NCBI RefSeq assembly: GCF_900115625.1 | Contig: NZ_FOXD01000002.1 | Coordinates: forward strand, 1 to 64,000 | Source of the DNA: Salibacterium halotolerans | GTDB taxonomy: Bacteria; Bacillota; Bacilli; Bacillales; Marinococcaceae | DNA: 64,000 nucleotides | Direction of reading: 5' to 3' | Part shown: in pieces, positions 9,094 through 18,870 of the stretch | Layout of the letters: the number at the start of each line of letters is the position of its first letter | Position numbering within the stretch: the stretch's first letter is position 1 | Program-made: the position numbers and the translations under genes | The notes under the pieces: model-generated | Database searches by the model: none | What the model was told of the DNA's origin: nothing | What the model saw: only the letters and a program-made list of their open reading frames with translations

Positions 9094-9816
9094 ATGAACC
9101 AGATGGATGCCAATGAAATTATTTCGTTTATTTCAGAAAGTGAAAAAACGACACCAGTGAAAGTACATATTAAAGGAGACGGTCTGGAACTGATTGGTTT
9201 CGGTAATGATACGAAACGTTTCATTACCGGAAATACAGGCGTTCTTTTCGGAGAATGGAAAGAGATTCAAAAAGGAATCGAAGAAAACCCGGACAAAATC
9301 GAAGACTATGTCATTGAGAATGACCGCCGTAACAGTGCTATTCCGCTCCTTGACCTGAAAGACGTGCAGGCCCGCATCGAACCGGGTGCTGTCATCCGCG
9401 ACCAGGTGGATATCGGCAAAAACGCGGTCATCATGATGGGTGCAACCATCAACATCGGCGCTGTCGTTGGAGAAAATACAATGATCGATATGAACGTCGC
9501 GCTCGGTGGACGAGCTACTGTGGGAAGCAACTGCCATATCGGCGCCGGATCGATTCTTGCAGGGGTCATTGAGCCGCCTTCCGCGCAGCCGGTCGTTATC
9601 GAAGACGGTGTCGTCGTCGGTGCGAACTGCGTTATCCTCGAGGGTGTTACCGTCGGCGAAGGAGCTGTTGTCGCCGCTGGAGCCGTCGTCACCGAAGACG
9701 TACCGGCCAATACCGTCGCTGCCGGAACCCCGGCCCGTGTCATCAAAGAAATTGACGATCAGACAAAAGGCAAAACAGAAATGAAGCAGGAACTGCGCCG
9801 CTTAAACGACGACTAA
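9094..9816 (+). CDS. dapH: Tetrahydrodipicolinate N-acetyltransferase
   Basis: Transfers acetyl from acetyl-CoA to 2,3,4,5-tetrahydrodipicolinate in the acetylase branch of lysine and meso-diaminopimelate synthesis. The 240 residues match the family length. The N-terminal alpha/beta part contains [14 protein letters not shown], and the C-terminal left-handed beta helix shows hexapeptide repeats ([36 protein letters not shown]). The start has GAGGAGG upstream. A terminator-like hairpin and then an aminotransferase and the deacetylase gene follow in the same direction, so three consecutive pathway steps appear linked. Confidence 0.95.
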   Translation: MNQMDANEIISFISESEKTTPVKVHIKGDGLELIGFGNDTKRFITGNTGVLFGEWKEIQKGIEENPDKIEDYVIENDRRNSAIPLLDLKDVQARIEPGAVIRDQVDIGKNAVIMMGATINIGAVVGENTMIDMNVALGGRATVGSNCHIGAGSILAGVIEPPSAQPVVIEDGVVVGANCVILEGVTVGEGAVVAAGAVVTEDVPANTVAAGTPARVIKEIDDQTKGKTEMKQELRRLNDD

Positions 9817-9833
9817 TAATACTGCACGATCTG

Positions 9834-9869
9834 CCCGGTCTGAAACACTGTTTTCAGCCGGGTATTTTT
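9834..9869 (+). terminator. Intra-operon terminator-like hairpin after dapH
   Basis: CCCGGTCTGAAA pairs with TTTTCAGCCGGG, followed by TATTTTT. It lies between dapH and the aminotransferase gene and may lower expression of the downstream genes or end a shorter transcript. Confidence 0.65.
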
Positions 9870-9894
9870 CCATCAAAAGAAGGGACGAGTCACA

Positions 9895-11103
9895 ATGAAC
9901 TGGATGAACAGGGACCAGCAGTATATCATGAACACCTATCAGCGTCTTCCCATCGCTGTAACAAAAGGAGAGGGGAACTACCTGTACGATGAAGAAGGAA
10001 ACAGCTACCTCGATTTATTTACAGGACTTGCTGTGAACATATTAGGCCACTCCCATCCTTACCTGGTTCAAAAGCTCGAAGAACAGGCAGGACAATTTCT
10101 GCATATTTCGAATGTATTCCTGAATACACCGGCCATCACGTTGGCCGAACGGCTTGTAAAAGAAACATTTCCGGGAAAAGTGTTTTTTTCTAATTCAGGA
10201 ACAGAAGCTGTGGAAGCGGCGGTTAAGCTCATTCATAAATGGAAAAAGCAGGATACGGATGAAAAGGACGGCATCGCGGTCCTTGGGAACAGTTTTCACG
10301 GTCGGACGCTCGGCGCGGTGAAGCTGACACGTCAGGAAAATGTGTATCAGGATTTCCCGGCGGCGGATTATCCGGTCTATGAAACAGCGCCTGAAGATCT
10401 GGAGGCACTGGAACGCCTGTTTCAGGAAAAGAAACCGGCTGCGTTTATGATGGAACCGGTCCTTGGCTCCGGTGGCATTATGCCTGCATCCCGCTCGTTT
10501 CTGGAAGGGGCGGCTGCGCTCTGCCGCCGGTACCGGGTACTGTTCTGTCTGGATGAAATACAGACCGGCATGGGAAGAACGGGGGAGCTGTTTGCCTATC
10601 AGCATACTGATGTAACACCGGACCTGCTTCTCTTTGCCAAAGGAGTCGGAGGCGGTCTGCCGCTCGGAGGAATGATTGCACGCGAAGGGCTTGATACGTT
10701 GTTTACTCCGGGAGATCACGGAGCGACGTTTGCACCGAGTCCGCTCAGCGCCGCCCTTGGTAATGCCGTGCTGGATGTGCTGCTGGAGCAGGGGGGACTG
10801 GAACAGGGAAAAGAAAACGCTGGGTATTTATGGAACAGTCTGGAGTATCTTAAAGTAAGAAGCGGAGGTCTGCTCCGTGAAGTCCGCGGGCAGGGGATGA
10901 TGCTCGGTCTTCGTCTGCAGGTGTCCCCGGAAGATGTACAGCGGATTCAGAAACAGCTGCTCCGGCGCGGCTTTATGGTCAATGTGACGCAGCAGACCAT
11001 TATTCGTCTGCTGCCGCCTCTGACACTCAAACCGGAGGATACGGATGCATTTACCGGGGCGCTGGAAGAGGAATTACTGAAGGAGGTATCCATCCATGAC
11101 TGA
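9895..11103 (+). CDS. Class III (ArgD-like) aminotransferase, probable N-acetyl-LL-diaminopimelate aminotransferase
   Basis: PLP-dependent enzyme of 402 residues in the acetylornithine/ornithine aminotransferase family. Seen: [13 protein letters not shown] (phosphate binding), SFHGRTLGA, the cofactor aspartate in [14 protein letters not shown], and the Schiff-base lysine Lys249 in [15 protein letters not shown]. The length suits ArgD. The gene sits between dapH and dapL and overlaps dapL by 8 bases. The pathway needs an aminotransferase to convert N-acetyl-2-amino-6-oxopimelate to N-acetyl-LL-diaminopimelate, and this is the obvious candidate. In B. subtilis that step is credited to the unrelated class I enzyme PatA. 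Acetylornithine activity remains possible because the family is promiscuous. The function is inferred mainly from context. Confidence 0.85.
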   Translation: MNWMNRDQQYIMNTYQRLPIAVTKGEGNYLYDEEGNSYLDLFTGLAVNILGHSHPYLVQKLEEQAGQFLHISNVFLNTPAITLAERLVKETFPGKVFFSNSGTEAVEAAVKLIHKWKKQDTDEKDGIAVLGNSFHGRTLGAVKLTRQENVYQDFPAADYPVYETAPEDLEALERLFQEKKPAAFMMEPVLGSGGIMPASRSFLEGAAALCRRYRVLFCLDEIQTGMGRTGELFAYQHTDVTPDLLLFAKGVGGGLPLGGMIAREGLDTLFTPGDHGATFAPSPLSAALGNAVLDVLLEQGGLEQGKENAGYLWNSLEYLKVRSGGLLREVRGQGMMLGLRLQVSPEDVQRIQKQLLRRGFMVNVTQQTIIRLLPPLTLKPEDTDAFTGALEEELLKEVSIHD

Positions 11104-12214
11104 AGAGGAACTGCTTACGCTCCGCAGGCAGCTGCATCAGATTCCGGAACCGGGGTTTGAAGAGTGGAAGACACAGGAACTGCTGCTTGAGACTATCAGC
11201 GGCATGCCGCAGGACCATCTTACGGTGCGCACGTGGAGAAGCGGCATATTCGTATATGTGGAAGGAACAGCCCCGGAAAAAACGATAGGGTACCGGACCG
11301 ACATGGATGGCCTTCCGATGCAGGAGCAGACGACGCTCTCCTTTCCGTCCTCGCATGAAGGGTATATGCATGCGTGTGGTCATGACATGCATATGACGAT
11401 TGCGGTTGGTATTTTGTCTCATTTTGCAGCCAGGCAGCCGAAAGACAATCTTCTGTTTTTGTTCCAGCCGGCGGAAGAAGGACCAGGGGGCGCGCTGCCG
11501 ATGCTTCGTTCGCAGCCGTTTCAGGAATGGAAACCGGATGAGATGTACGCCCTTCACGTCGCACCGGAATACAAAGCAGGTACGGTTGCCGTAAAGCCTG
11601 GGCTGCTTTTTGCCAATACATCGGAACTGTTTATAGATCTAAAAGGACAGGGAGGCCACGGGGCAAGACCCCATACCGCCAACGATATGGTCGTAGCTGC
11701 TTCCCACCTTGTCACCCAGCTTCAGACGATCGTCTCCCGTAATGTGAATCCGATGGACGCAGCCGTTGTGACAGTAGGAACAATCTCCGGCGGGGCGAAA
11801 CAAAATATCATAGCAGAAACAGCGCGTCTGGAGGGAACAATTCGTGCGTTGTCCGCAGGCAGCATGAAAGAAGTGAAAAAGCGGATCCAATCCCTGACCG
11901 CAGGCATTGAAACCGGTTTTGACTGCGAAATCTCGATTGACTGGGGTTCAGCTTATTGTCAGGTCCATAACGACAAGGCGTTAACGGACGCGTTTATGCA
12001 GTTTACGTCGGAAGAAAGCGCCATGGAGTTGGTGGAATGCGGCGAGGCTATGACCGGGGAGGACTTCGGATATTTTCTGGAAGAACTGCCGGGCGTTATG
12101 TTCTGGCTCGGCGTCGATACGCCGCACGGGCTGCACGATGCCCGTATCGAACCGAAAGAAGAAGCCATCGCACGTGCCGTCAGCCACATGACCTCCTTTT
12201 TATCCCGTAAGTAA
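11096..12214 (+). CDS. dapL: N-acetyldiaminopimelate deacetylase
   Basis: Zinc/metal-dependent M20 amidohydrolase that removes acetate from N-acetyl-LL-diaminopimelate. The 372 residues contain the metal motif HACGHDMHM near residue 90, EEGPGG with the catalytic glutamate, [14 protein letters not shown], and the late TGEDFGY signature. It starts inside the end of the aminotransferase gene with AAGGAGG upstream, so the two are translationally coupled. Length and motifs agree with YkuR of B. subtilis, and position after dapH supports the assignment over other M20 acylases. A strong terminator follows. Confidence 0.93.
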   Translation: MTEEELLTLRRQLHQIPEPGFEEWKTQELLLETISGMPQDHLTVRTWRSGIFVYVEGTAPEKTIGYRTDMDGLPMQEQTTLSFPSSHEGYMHACGHDMHMTIAVGILSHFAARQPKDNLLFLFQPAEEGPGGALPMLRSQPFQEWKPDEMYALHVAPEYKAGTVAVKPGLLFANTSELFIDLKGQGGHGARPHTANDMVVAASHLVTQLQTIVSRNVNPMDAAVVTVGTISGGAKQNIIAETARLEGTIRALSAGSMKEVKKRIQSLTAGIETGFDCEISIDWGSAYCQVHNDKALTDAFMQFTSEESAMELVECGEAMTGEDFGYFLEELPGVMFWLGVDTPHGLHDARIEPKEEAIARAVSHMTSFLSRK

Positions 12215-12254
12215 GGATTCGGACTTGGCAAAATAAGAAAACATGGATCCGTAC

Positions 12255-12292
12255 AAAAAGCCGCGGAAAGCAAATGCTTTCCGCGGCTTTTT
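12255..12292. terminator. Shared terminator between dapL and the YkuT-type channel gene
   Basis: A 17-base GC-rich stem (AAAAAGCCGCGGAAAGC with its complement) and a very short loop between convergent genes. Confidence 0.9.
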
Positions 12293-12311
12293 GCATGGCT
12301 TATTGCATGGC

Positions 12312-13133
12312 TTATTGTTCCTGGCGTTTGTCCACATAAACCTGATGGGGATACGGGATGTCGATACCGTTTTTGTCGAGTGCTTCCTTGCATGCTTTGC
12401 GGAGTTTACGTTCAATGCCCCATTGTTCCATGTTCTCGGTTTTTCCGAGAATTCGGATGACAACGTCGGATTCTCCGATGCCCTGAACGCCTAAAACGTC
12501 AGGTCCTTCTTTGATGGCAGGTTCTTCAGCAGCGAGCTGGTCGCACACATCCTGCAGCACCCGGACCGCTTCATCGATATTGTCATCATACGAGATGCCG
12601 ATATCAATCATTGCCCTCATGTTGCCACGGGAATGATTATCGACGTTGCTTATGTTGCGGTTCGGAATAAAATGAAGCGTTCCGTCAAAGCCGCGGATCT
12701 GGGTGGTGCGCAGTCCGACTTCTTCCACGACACCGCCTACGCCTGCTGCGCTTACGTAGTCTTCGACGTCAATCTGCTTTTCAAGCAGAATGAAAAATCC
12801 GGTGACAACATCGCTGACGAGACCCTGAGCCCCAAAGCCGATAGCAAGTCCGACTACACCGGCACCAGCGATAAGAGGCGCGATTTCAAGGCCGAAAATC
12901 CCGATAAGTATAGTGAAAAAGATAAAAATCAAGACGTAGGAAAAGACACTCACGGACAGCTTATTCAACGTCTGCACCCGTCCCGGCTGCATATTTTTCT
13001 GTTCTTTCATACGCGAAAACGAGCGGTTAATAATATTCTTTCCAACGGCACGTACAATCAGAAATACGATGAGCAGCAATATAATTCTGAGCGCGCCTTC
13101 AAGTAAAGTGGATATGTCCAAAAAATCTGCCAA
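12312..13133 (-). CDS. ykuT: MscS-family mechanosensitive channel, YkuT-like
   Basis: A 273-residue small MscS-type channel with three membrane helices. The pore helix is GLAIGFGAQGLVSDVVTGFF, followed by the beta domain (EKQIDVEDYVSAAGVGG, VEEVGLRTTQIR, IPNRNISNV). In B. subtilis ykuT lies in the same neighbourhood between dapL and ykuU; ykuS, which intervenes there, is not seen here. It transcribes toward dapL and shares a terminator with it. It likely acts in osmotic down-shock together with the other MscS protein in the window. Confidence 0.9.
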   Translation of the reverse strand: MADFLDISTLLEGALRIILLLIVFLIVRAVGKNIINRSFSRMKEQKNMQPGRVQTLNKLSVSVFSYVLIFIFFTILIGIFGLEIAPLIAGAGVVGLAIGFGAQGLVSDVVTGFFILLEKQIDVEDYVSAAGVGGVVEEVGLRTTQIRGFDGTLHFIPNRNISNVDNHSRGNMRAMIDIGISYDDNIDEAVRVLQDVCDQLAAEEPAIKEGPDVLGVQGIGESDVVIRILGKTENMEQWGIERKLRKACKEALDKNGIDIPYPHQVYVDKRQEQ

Positions 13134-13295
13134 AACCCGTCACTCCTTTATGTATTCTCATGCTTATAGTACCCCGGCTCTGCTCTGACAAAACGTATCA
13201 CTTTTTGTCAGGAAAACTCATTATAACATAATAACGCTTCATGTATAAGATAACAAGGAGAACGTCACCGCTTAACGGAGAAAGGAGCTTGAATC

Positions 13296-13844
13296 ATGAC
13301 CGCATCTCAGCTTGTTGGAAAAACAGCCCCGCTTTTCCGGGCGAAAGCGCTGTTTCCAGATCAATCAGAAGGCATGTTGCAGCTTTCTTCCTGGCAGAGC
13401 AAAGGAAAGTATATCATTTTATTTTTCTATCCGATGGATTTTTCTATCGTCTGCCCAACGGAAATAACGGCTCTTCATGACCGCATCGAAGATTTTGAGG
13501 ATCTCGATACGGAGATTCTTGGTATTTCGACAGATTCTATCTATGTTCATGAGGCTTGGACGAATACTGCCCGTGAAGACAATGGAATTGGAAACATTGC
13601 ATTCCCTCTTATTTCGGACAGCAATCACCGGATATCCAGAGATTACGGTGTACTGCAGGAGTCAGAAGGAACGGCTGCGAGAGCTATGTTCATTATTAGT
13701 CCGGAGGGTACTGTGATGTATTCCCTCGTACATCATGACAACATCGGAAGAGATGTAGAGGAGACATTGCGGGTGCTTGAAGCACTGCAGACAGGAAAGC
13801 CCTGCCCGGCGGACTGGAAGCCGGGAACACGGACGATCGAATAG
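13296..13844 (+). CDS. ykuU: 2-Cys peroxiredoxin, YkuU-like
   Basis: Thiol peroxidase of the AhpC/Prx1 class that reduces hydrogen peroxide and organic peroxides. The 182 residues carry the peroxidatic cysteine in FYPMDFSIVCPTE, near residue 52. The resolving cysteine lies in GKPCPADW near the C-terminus. The start ATG has AAAGGAG upstream. It is followed 30 bases later by a thioredoxin-fold protein in the same direction, which may act as its reductant, as with ykuU-ykuV in B. subtilis. The electron donor is inferred from adjacency. Confidence 0.93.
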   Translation: MTASQLVGKTAPLFRAKALFPDQSEGMLQLSSWQSKGKYIILFFYPMDFSIVCPTEITALHDRIEDFEDLDTEILGISTDSIYVHEAWTNTAREDNGIGNIAFPLISDSNHRISRDYGVLQESEGTAARAMFIISPEGTVMYSLVHHDNIGRDVEETLRVLEALQTGKPCPADWKPGTRTIE

Positions 13845-13874
13845 CATAAAAGGTGAAACCGGGGAGGTGTTACG

Positions 13875-14318
13875 ATGAAAAAAGAAATGAAACGTCCTTC
13901 TTTTAACGGTGATGGATATTGGCTCAACGAAACCTGGACCGAAGAACAGGCGGACGACGGATGTCCTGTGTTGATTTACTTCTGGTCTGTCAGCTGCAGT
14001 CACTGTGACAAAGCTGTGCCGGCGTTAATCCGACGTCTAAGTCGGCACCGGTCGGATCTCCATGTCATATCTGTACACATGCCCCGATCTGCCAAAGATA
14101 AGAACACAGAAAAAGTGAAAAGTAAAGCATCATCCTTAAATATTACCCATCCTCTTCTGGTTGATCAGGATCATTTGGTGTCCGATGCGTGTCAGAACGA
14201 TTATGTTCCTTCCTATTATCTATTTCATCCTGACAAAACGCTGTTTCACATGCAGTCCGGCGACAGTGGCATGACACTCCTTACGAAAAAAATAGACCGG
14301 TTGCTGCAGAACCTGTAG
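13875..14318 (+). CDS. ykuV: Thioredoxin-like thiol-disulfide oxidoreductase, YkuV-like
   Basis: A 147-residue thioredoxin-fold protein of the TlpA/ResA type with a CSHC redox motif in YFWSVSCSHCDKAVP, near residue 41, and a cis-proline region (DYVPSYYLF). There is no signal peptide or membrane anchor, so it acts in the cytoplasm. The start has GGGGAGGTG upstream. It is downstream of and probably cotranscribed with the peroxiredoxin gene, whose reduction is a plausible job. Confidence 0.88.
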   Translation: MKKEMKRPSFNGDGYWLNETWTEEQADDGCPVLIYFWSVSCSHCDKAVPALIRRLSRHRSDLHVISVHMPRSAKDKNTEKVKSKASSLNITHPLLVDQDHLVSDACQNDYVPSYYLFHPDKTLFHMQSGDSGMTLLTKKIDRLLQNL

Positions 14319-14421
14319 GAGAGTCCGGCAGCAGGTGCAGATCCTGCTTTTGCGCCGAAACGTTTCATCGTTTAAAATATAAGAAGCTGTAGAAATTGAA
14401 CGAACGTTCGGAGGATGAACC

Positions 14422-15087
14422 ATGAAAAAACAATTTGCGGTGATTGGTCTCGGCCGTTTCGGAGGAAGTATCTGCAAATCTCTTGTGGATGAGGGTAGTG
14501 AAGTGCTCGCGATCGATCAGGATGAAGATAAAGTGAATGAATTCTCATCTCTTGTGACGCATGCGGTGATTGCTGATTCAACGGATGAAAAAGCCTTGAA
14601 AGGACTGGGCATCCGGAATTTTGATCACGTTATCGTTGCGATTGGAGACGATATACAATCAAGTATTCTGACCACCCTGATTCTCGTGGAGATGAACGTG
14701 AAGCATGTAACAGTTAAAGCGCAGAACGATTATCATGAAAAAGTGCTGAATCGTATCGGAGCGGATGAAATCATTCATCCGGAACGGGACATCGGGGTGC
14801 GTATTGCCCATAACGTGGTTTCCAACAGTGTGCTGGATTATCTGGAAATTTCCGATGAATACAGCATCGTAGAGCTGGCAGCGGGCCCTACCATTGATGG
14901 CGAAACGATTGTTGATCTCGATCTTCGTGCCAGATACGGATGTAATATTCTCGCTGTAAAAAGAGATGAAAATATTCACGTATCCCCAAGACCAGATAAA
15001 AAAATAGAAGAAGGAGATATTTTAATAGTTATCGGTGCGGATAATGACATCACCCGCCTGGAAACCCGCTGGATTGACGAGACATAA
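14422..15087 (+). CDS. ktrC: Ktr potassium uptake regulatory subunit
   Basis: Cytoplasmic RCK protein that gates a KtrB/KtrD-type potassium channel in response to ATP/ADP and c-di-AMP. The 221 residues start with the Rossmann fold (FAVIGLGRFGGSI, nucleotide-binding acidic end at AIDQDEDKV) and end with an RCK_C domain (from about residue 135 to 218). The ribosome site is CGGAGGATG. As in B. subtilis (ykqB) it lies next to rnjA, here convergent; adeC, which separates them there, is absent. The membrane partner is not in the window. Confidence 0.92.
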   Translation: MKKQFAVIGLGRFGGSICKSLVDEGSEVLAIDQDEDKVNEFSSLVTHAVIADSTDEKALKGLGIRNFDHVIVAIGDDIQSSILTTLILVEMNVKHVTVKAQNDYHEKVLNRIGADEIIHPERDIGVRIAHNVVSNSVLDYLEISDEYSIVELAAGPTIDGETIVDLDLRARYGCNILAVKRDENIHVSPRPDKKIEEGDILIVIGADNDITRLETRWIDET

Positions 15088-15130
15088 AAAAGGAGGCTGT
15101 CTTCTGTTTAGGAAGACAGCCTCCCTTTTT
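15085..15130. terminator. Shared terminator between ktrC and rnjA
   Basis: AAAAAAGGAGGCTGTCTTC pairs with GAAGACAGCCTCCCTTTTT between two convergent genes. Confidence 0.92.
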
Positions 15131-15140
15131 GTGTCCGTTG

Positions 15141-16808
15141 TCATACTTCCATGATGATAGGAAGGATCATGGGCTTTCGTTTTGTCTTTTCATAAAGATA
15201 CGGGGAAAGCTGATCAATCACTTCGTTTTTTATTTCGGACCACTGGGTGGTTTTTCGTTTCATTACTTCTTCAAGATGTGTGGTCAGTTTCGTCTGGGCA
15301 TCGTTGATAAGGTCGCTTGATTCACGCATGTACACGAATCCACGCGAAATAATATCCGGTCCGGCCGATACTTTGAAATTTTTCATGTCTATGCTGACCA
15401 CGACGACAACAAGACCTTCCTCTGATAAAATGCGGCGGTCACGCAGCACAATGTTTCCGATATCTCCAATCCCGTTTCCATCCACGTAGACAGAGCCGGA
15501 AGGAACCTTCCCAAGCGGCGACGCACTTTTTCTGGTGAGGGCGAGAACTTCGCCGTTTTCCATGACAAACGAATTCTCCTCCGGAACGCCGCAGTCTCTG
15601 GCCAGCTTCGTGTGCATCTTTAACATCCGGTATTCTCCGTGGATCGGCATGAAATACTGCGGCTTTAACAGGCGGAGCATTAATTTCTGCTCTTCCTGGC
15701 CGCCGTGTCCGGATGTATGGATATTGTTCAGAGAACCGTGAATGACTTTTGCTCCTGCCCGTGACAGCTGATTTATAATTTTATTAACCGACAAAGTGTT
15801 GCCGGGGATCGGAGAGCTTGAGAAAACTACGGTGTCTCCAGGGATGATCTGAATCTGGCGGTGGGTTCCGTGAGCGACACGGGAAAGAGCCGCCATCGGT
15901 TCGCCTTGACTGCCTGTACATAAAATGGCCGCCTGGTTGTCCGGAATCCGGTTGAGCTGGGACGCATCAATGAATGTTCCCTTCGGCGCTTTGATATATC
16001 CGAGTTCCTGTCCAATGGTGATGGAAGATTCCATGCTGCGTCCGAATACGGCAATTTTACGTCCGTCCTGCACAGCGGCTTCCACCGCCTGCTGCAAACG
16101 GTAAATATTGGAGGCGAACGTAGCAAAAATCAATCTGCCTTCCGCCTGCCTGAATATATTGTCGATACTTTTGCCTACCGTCCGTTCTGACATGGTGAAT
16201 CCCGGTACTTCACTGTTTGTGCTGTCCGACAACAGACAGAGAACGCCTTCCTCCCCGATTTGGGCCATCTTCGAGAGGTTGGCCGGTTCTCCGACCGGAG
16301 TGAAATCAAATTTGAAATCTCCTGTCTGAACGATGTTACCTTCCGGGGTATTCACAACGATCCCGAAAGAATCAGGAATGCTGTGCGTCGTCCGGAAAAA
16401 AGAAACTTTTGTTTTTTTGAACTTAATAACCTGATCTTCATTAATCACATTCAGTTTAGCTTTTCTCAGCAGTCCGTGCTCTTCCAGTTTTCCTTTCAAA
16501 AGTCCGATGGAGAGCTTTCCGCCGTAGATGGGGACATTCAATTCCCGGAGAAGATATGGAATGCCGCCGATATGGTCTTCGTGACCATGTGTGACAAAAA
16601 GGCCCTTGATTTTGTCCTTATTACGGGCCAGATAGGTGTAATCAGGTATTACATAGTCGATCCCCAGTAGTTCGTCTTCTGGAAACATGATTCCGGCGTC
16701 AATGAGAATAATCTCATCCTGGTATTGTATGGCATACGTGTTTTTGCCGATTTCGCCTAGACCTCCGAGCGCGAAAACAGCAACCTGATTTTTTTTCATC
16801 TGCTTCAT
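15141..16808 (-). CDS. rnjA: Ribonuclease J1
   Basis: Bifunctional 5'-3' exonuclease and endonuclease central to mRNA decay and 16S rRNA maturation in Bacillales. The 555 residues match RNase J. Metallo-beta-lactamase ligands are in [10 protein letters not shown] (about residue 74). The beta-CASP part contains [14 protein letters not shown], and the C-terminal domain runs from about residue 450. Other motifs include SGHGGQEE and [10 protein letters not shown]. It is transcribed with rpoY, which ends 3 bases upstream, as in B. subtilis (ykzG-ykqC). Confidence 0.96.
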   Translation of the reverse strand: MKQMKKNQVAVFALGGLGEIGKNTYAIQYQDEIILIDAGIMFPEDELLGIDYVIPDYTYLARNKDKIKGLFVTHGHEDHIGGIPYLLRELNVPIYGGKLSIGLLKGKLEEHGLLRKAKLNVINEDQVIKFKKTKVSFFRTTHSIPDSFGIVVNTPEGNIVQTGDFKFDFTPVGEPANLSKMAQIGEEGVLCLLSDSTNSEVPGFTMSERTVGKSIDNIFRQAEGRLIFATFASNIYRLQQAVEAAVQDGRKIAVFGRSMESSITIGQELGYIKAPKGTFIDASQLNRIPDNQAAILCTGSQGEPMAALSRVAHGTHRQIQIIPGDTVVFSSSPIPGNTLSVNKIINQLSRAGAKVIHGSLNNIHTSGHGGQEEQKLMLRLLKPQYFMPIHGEYRMLKMHTKLARDCGVPEENSFVMENGEVLALTRKSASPLGKVPSGSVYVDGNGIGDIGNIVLRDRRILSEEGLVVVVVSIDMKNFKVSAGPDIISRGFVYMRESSDLINDAQTKLTTHLEEVMKRKTTQWSEIKNEVIDQLSPYLYEKTKRKPMILPIIMEV

Positions 16809-16811
16809 GCT

Positions 16812-17021
16812 CTACAGATTCTCCACTTTGAAATCTTCTTTTTTCTGTTCATGTTTCAACAAGCCCTCGGAAACCGGTTGAATGAATTCAATATTGTAAT
16901 TTCTATCTGCCAATTTGCGCCGTACTTCCCGTTCTGTTTCCGCTTCAACAAACATGGTGTCTGTATTTTCACGCACAGGTATCTGGCTGAAGTCTTTCTG
17001 GTAAAACACTTTAAAAATCAT
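16812..17021 (-). CDS. rpoY: RNA polymerase epsilon subunit
   Basis: A 69-residue auxiliary subunit of RNA polymerase in Firmicutes. The start MIFKVFYQKDFSQIPVRENT and the segment ETEREVRRKLADRNYNIE are typical of the family. It sits directly in front of rnjA in the same operon, the arrangement known from B. subtilis. The start has AAAGGAGAG upstream. A GC-rich hairpin is present in the leader. Confidence 0.93.
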   Translation of the reverse strand: MIFKVFYQKDFSQIPVRENTDTMFVEAETEREVRRKLADRNYNIEFIQPVSEGLLKHEQKKEDFKVENL

Positions 17022-17364
17022 ATTGCTATCTCTCCTTTAATGTATAAATCAAAACGTGCAGCAGCGGCCGGCTCCGGTTCCGGCTTGGCGGGCACGTCTT
17101 TAAAAAACGAACTTTAATGGCATCTATTCTTCATTATAAATCAAATTGGTGGAAGTAACCATAAAGAACTTTTGAATGTTCATCCGCGCCGCAAGTGTTC
17201 AATTATCAAATTGTAATGGAAATCTTTTCGTTTTTCAATAGAGCATCCATTTGTTCCACCTGTAAATAATGAATACGTGAAGCTGTGGGTTCGATATGTT
17301 ACGATTAATATTGGATATGAGGGAGCGTATAATTAAACATAGAAAGCTGTAAGGTGATGCAGGC
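17022..17364. other. Divergent intergenic region rpoY / HAD phosphatase with GC-rich leader hairpin
   Basis: No gene seen. Near rpoY (17052-17097) nested inverted repeats ACGTGC/GCACGT and GCCGG/CCGGC can form a stem in the rpoY-rnjA leader. On the other side, TATAAT at 17328-17333 is a possible -10 for the HAD gene, with only a weak -35 before it. Confidence 0.5.
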
Positions 17365-18141
17365 ATGAAAAAACCATCCATTGTTTTTTTTGACATAGAT
17401 GGCACTCTCTATACTAAAGAAATGACACTTCCCCCTTCTGCTAAGAAAGCGATTCAGGATTTAAAGGAAAATGGGGTGTATGTGGCGATCGCGACAGGCA
17501 GAGCGCCATTTATGTTTGAGTCGCTGCGTCAGGAACTCGGAATTGAAACATTTGTCAGTTTCAACGGATCTTACGTCGTTGCTGAGGGAGAGGTAGTGGA
17601 TAAGAAACCATTAAAGTCCGAAGATGTGGGGCATCTTCATGTGGAAGCCGGTACCCGGGAACACGGGATGGTTTTTATGGACCATGAACAGGCAGCAGCA
17701 GATTCAGAAGAAAATGAGGACATATCCCGCGGCATGAATGATTTAAAACTGCCATACCCTCCGATGAACCGGAACTTTTATAAGGATCATGAAATTTATC
17801 AGGCCCTGTTGTTCTGCGGTCCGGATGCCGAAGAAAAGTACCGTGACACGTTTGACACGTTCCGTTTCGTACGCTGGCATCAACTGGCCGTAGACGTGGT
17901 ACCTGTCGGTGGCTCGAAAGCGGAAGGAATCCAGGCGGCAGCAGCCCATCTTGGATTTTCCATGGACGAAACAGCGGCTTTTGGCGACGCGTTGAACGAC
18001 GTGGAAATGTTGAAGGAAACCGGAATCGGTATTGCTATGGGCAACGCTCTGGAAGAAGTGAAACAGGCAGCGGACTTCGTCACTTCCCCGGTCTATGAAG
18101 ACGGAGTGAAGCAGGGACTGGAACGAATCGGGCTGCTTTAA
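17365..18141 (+). CDS. ykrA: HAD-superfamily sugar-phosphatase-like hydrolase (Cof type), YkrA-like
   Basis: Soluble phosphatase of 258 residues. HAD motif I is FFDIDGTLYT (Asp10 nucleophile and Asp12), motif II ATGRAPF, motif III the lysine in GGSKAEGI, and motif IV FGDALNDVEMLKETG. A C2-type cap domain spans roughly residues 80-190. The natural substrate is unknown; relatives act on sugar phosphates or flavin mononucleotide. Gene order (rnjA-rpoY, ykrA, def) matches B. subtilis. A shared terminator separates it from def. Confidence 0.9.
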   Translation: MKKPSIVFFDIDGTLYTKEMTLPPSAKKAIQDLKENGVYVAIATGRAPFMFESLRQELGIETFVSFNGSYVVAEGEVVDKKPLKSEDVGHLHVEAGTREHGMVFMDHEQAAADSEENEDISRGMNDLKLPYPPMNRNFYKDHEIYQALLFCGPDAEEKYRDTFDTFRFVRWHQLAVDVVPVGGSKAEGIQAAAAHLGFSMDETAAFGDALNDVEMLKETGIGIAMGNALEEVKQAADFVTSPVYEDGVKQGLERIGLL

Positions 18142-18182
18142 AAAAAGACGACGGAGGATCACAGCGCTCCGTCGTCTTTTTT
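18141..18182. terminator. Shared terminator between ykrA and def
   Basis: AAAAAAGACGACGGAG pairs with CTCCGTCGTCTTTTTT. It begins at the last base of the HAD stop codon and runs into the end of def. Confidence 0.9.
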
Positions 18183-18707
18183 ATCTGTTTCCGGAATTTC
18201 TTCTTCGATGCGGTCATAAAACATAACACCATTTAAATGATCCAATTCATGCTGAAATACGATAGCAGGCAGGTCACGCAGCCGCAGGCGGACTTTTTCG
18301 CCTTCCAGGGTTGTCCCCTCCAGGGTGATGCGTTTATAGCGCGGTACATCTCCGGGAACCTCCCTGTCCACGGAAAGACAGCCTTCCCCGCCTTCAAGAT
18401 GGGTCATTTCCACAGAATGTCTCGTGATTTTCGGGTTGAACAATCCGTAACTGTACAAGCGGTCTTTTTCATCCGTTACATGTACCGCAAACATCCGCTT
18501 GTTGATTCCAAGCTGCGGAGCGGCCAGTCCGACCCCGGAACGAAGGTCATACTTCTCCGCCATTTCAGGATCCTGGCTGTTCTGCAGGAACTCGAGCATT
18601 TCTTTTAATGTGTTTTTATCTTCCTCGGAAGGAGGCACTGGCACTTCTTCGGTAACTTTTCGAAGCGCAGGATGGCCCTCCCGTACAATATCATCCATCG
18701 TCAGCAA
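18159..18707 (-). CDS. def: Peptide deformylase
   Basis: Removes the formyl group from the N-terminal methionine of new proteins. The three motifs are present: [16 protein letters not shown] and the metal-binding HELDH. The length (182 residues) and the insertion between motifs fit the type 2 deformylases of Bacillales (DefB). I chose TTG 18707 because GGAGG lies 8 bases before it and the resulting start ([17 protein letters not shown]) matches the family. An ATG at 18698 is also possible, and the frame is open further upstream. It stands in the conserved rnjA-ykrA-def-ykyA order. Confidence 0.94.
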   Translation of the reverse strand: MLTMDDIVREGHPALRKVTEEVPVPPSEEDKNTLKEMLEFLQNSQDPEMAEKYDLRSGVGLAAPQLGINKRMFAVHVTDEKDRLYSYGLFNPKITRHSVEMTHLEGGEGCLSVDREVPGDVPRYKRITLEGTTLEGEKVRLRLRDLPAIVFQHELDHLNGVMFYDRIEEEIPETDKKDDGAL

Positions 18708-18825
18708 GATTGATCCCTCCGGTTGAGTCGTTATATACAGCTGTTGCACCCAATTATTTTACTTAGTATAACAGAAAAATGAAAGCGGCAAAAGCAGGCC
18801 GCCATTGTGCAGCACCCGCTCCTGT

Positions 18826-18855
18826 AAAAAAGGAGCTATTCTCTTGGAATAGCTC
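18826..18855 (-). terminator. Terminator of the yjcZ-type gene
   Basis: Read on the minus strand, GGAGCTATTC and GAATAGCTCC form a stem followed by six T residues, just beyond the stop of the tiny membrane protein gene. Confidence 0.85.
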
Positions 18856-18870
18856 CGACGGCGGCTGGTT

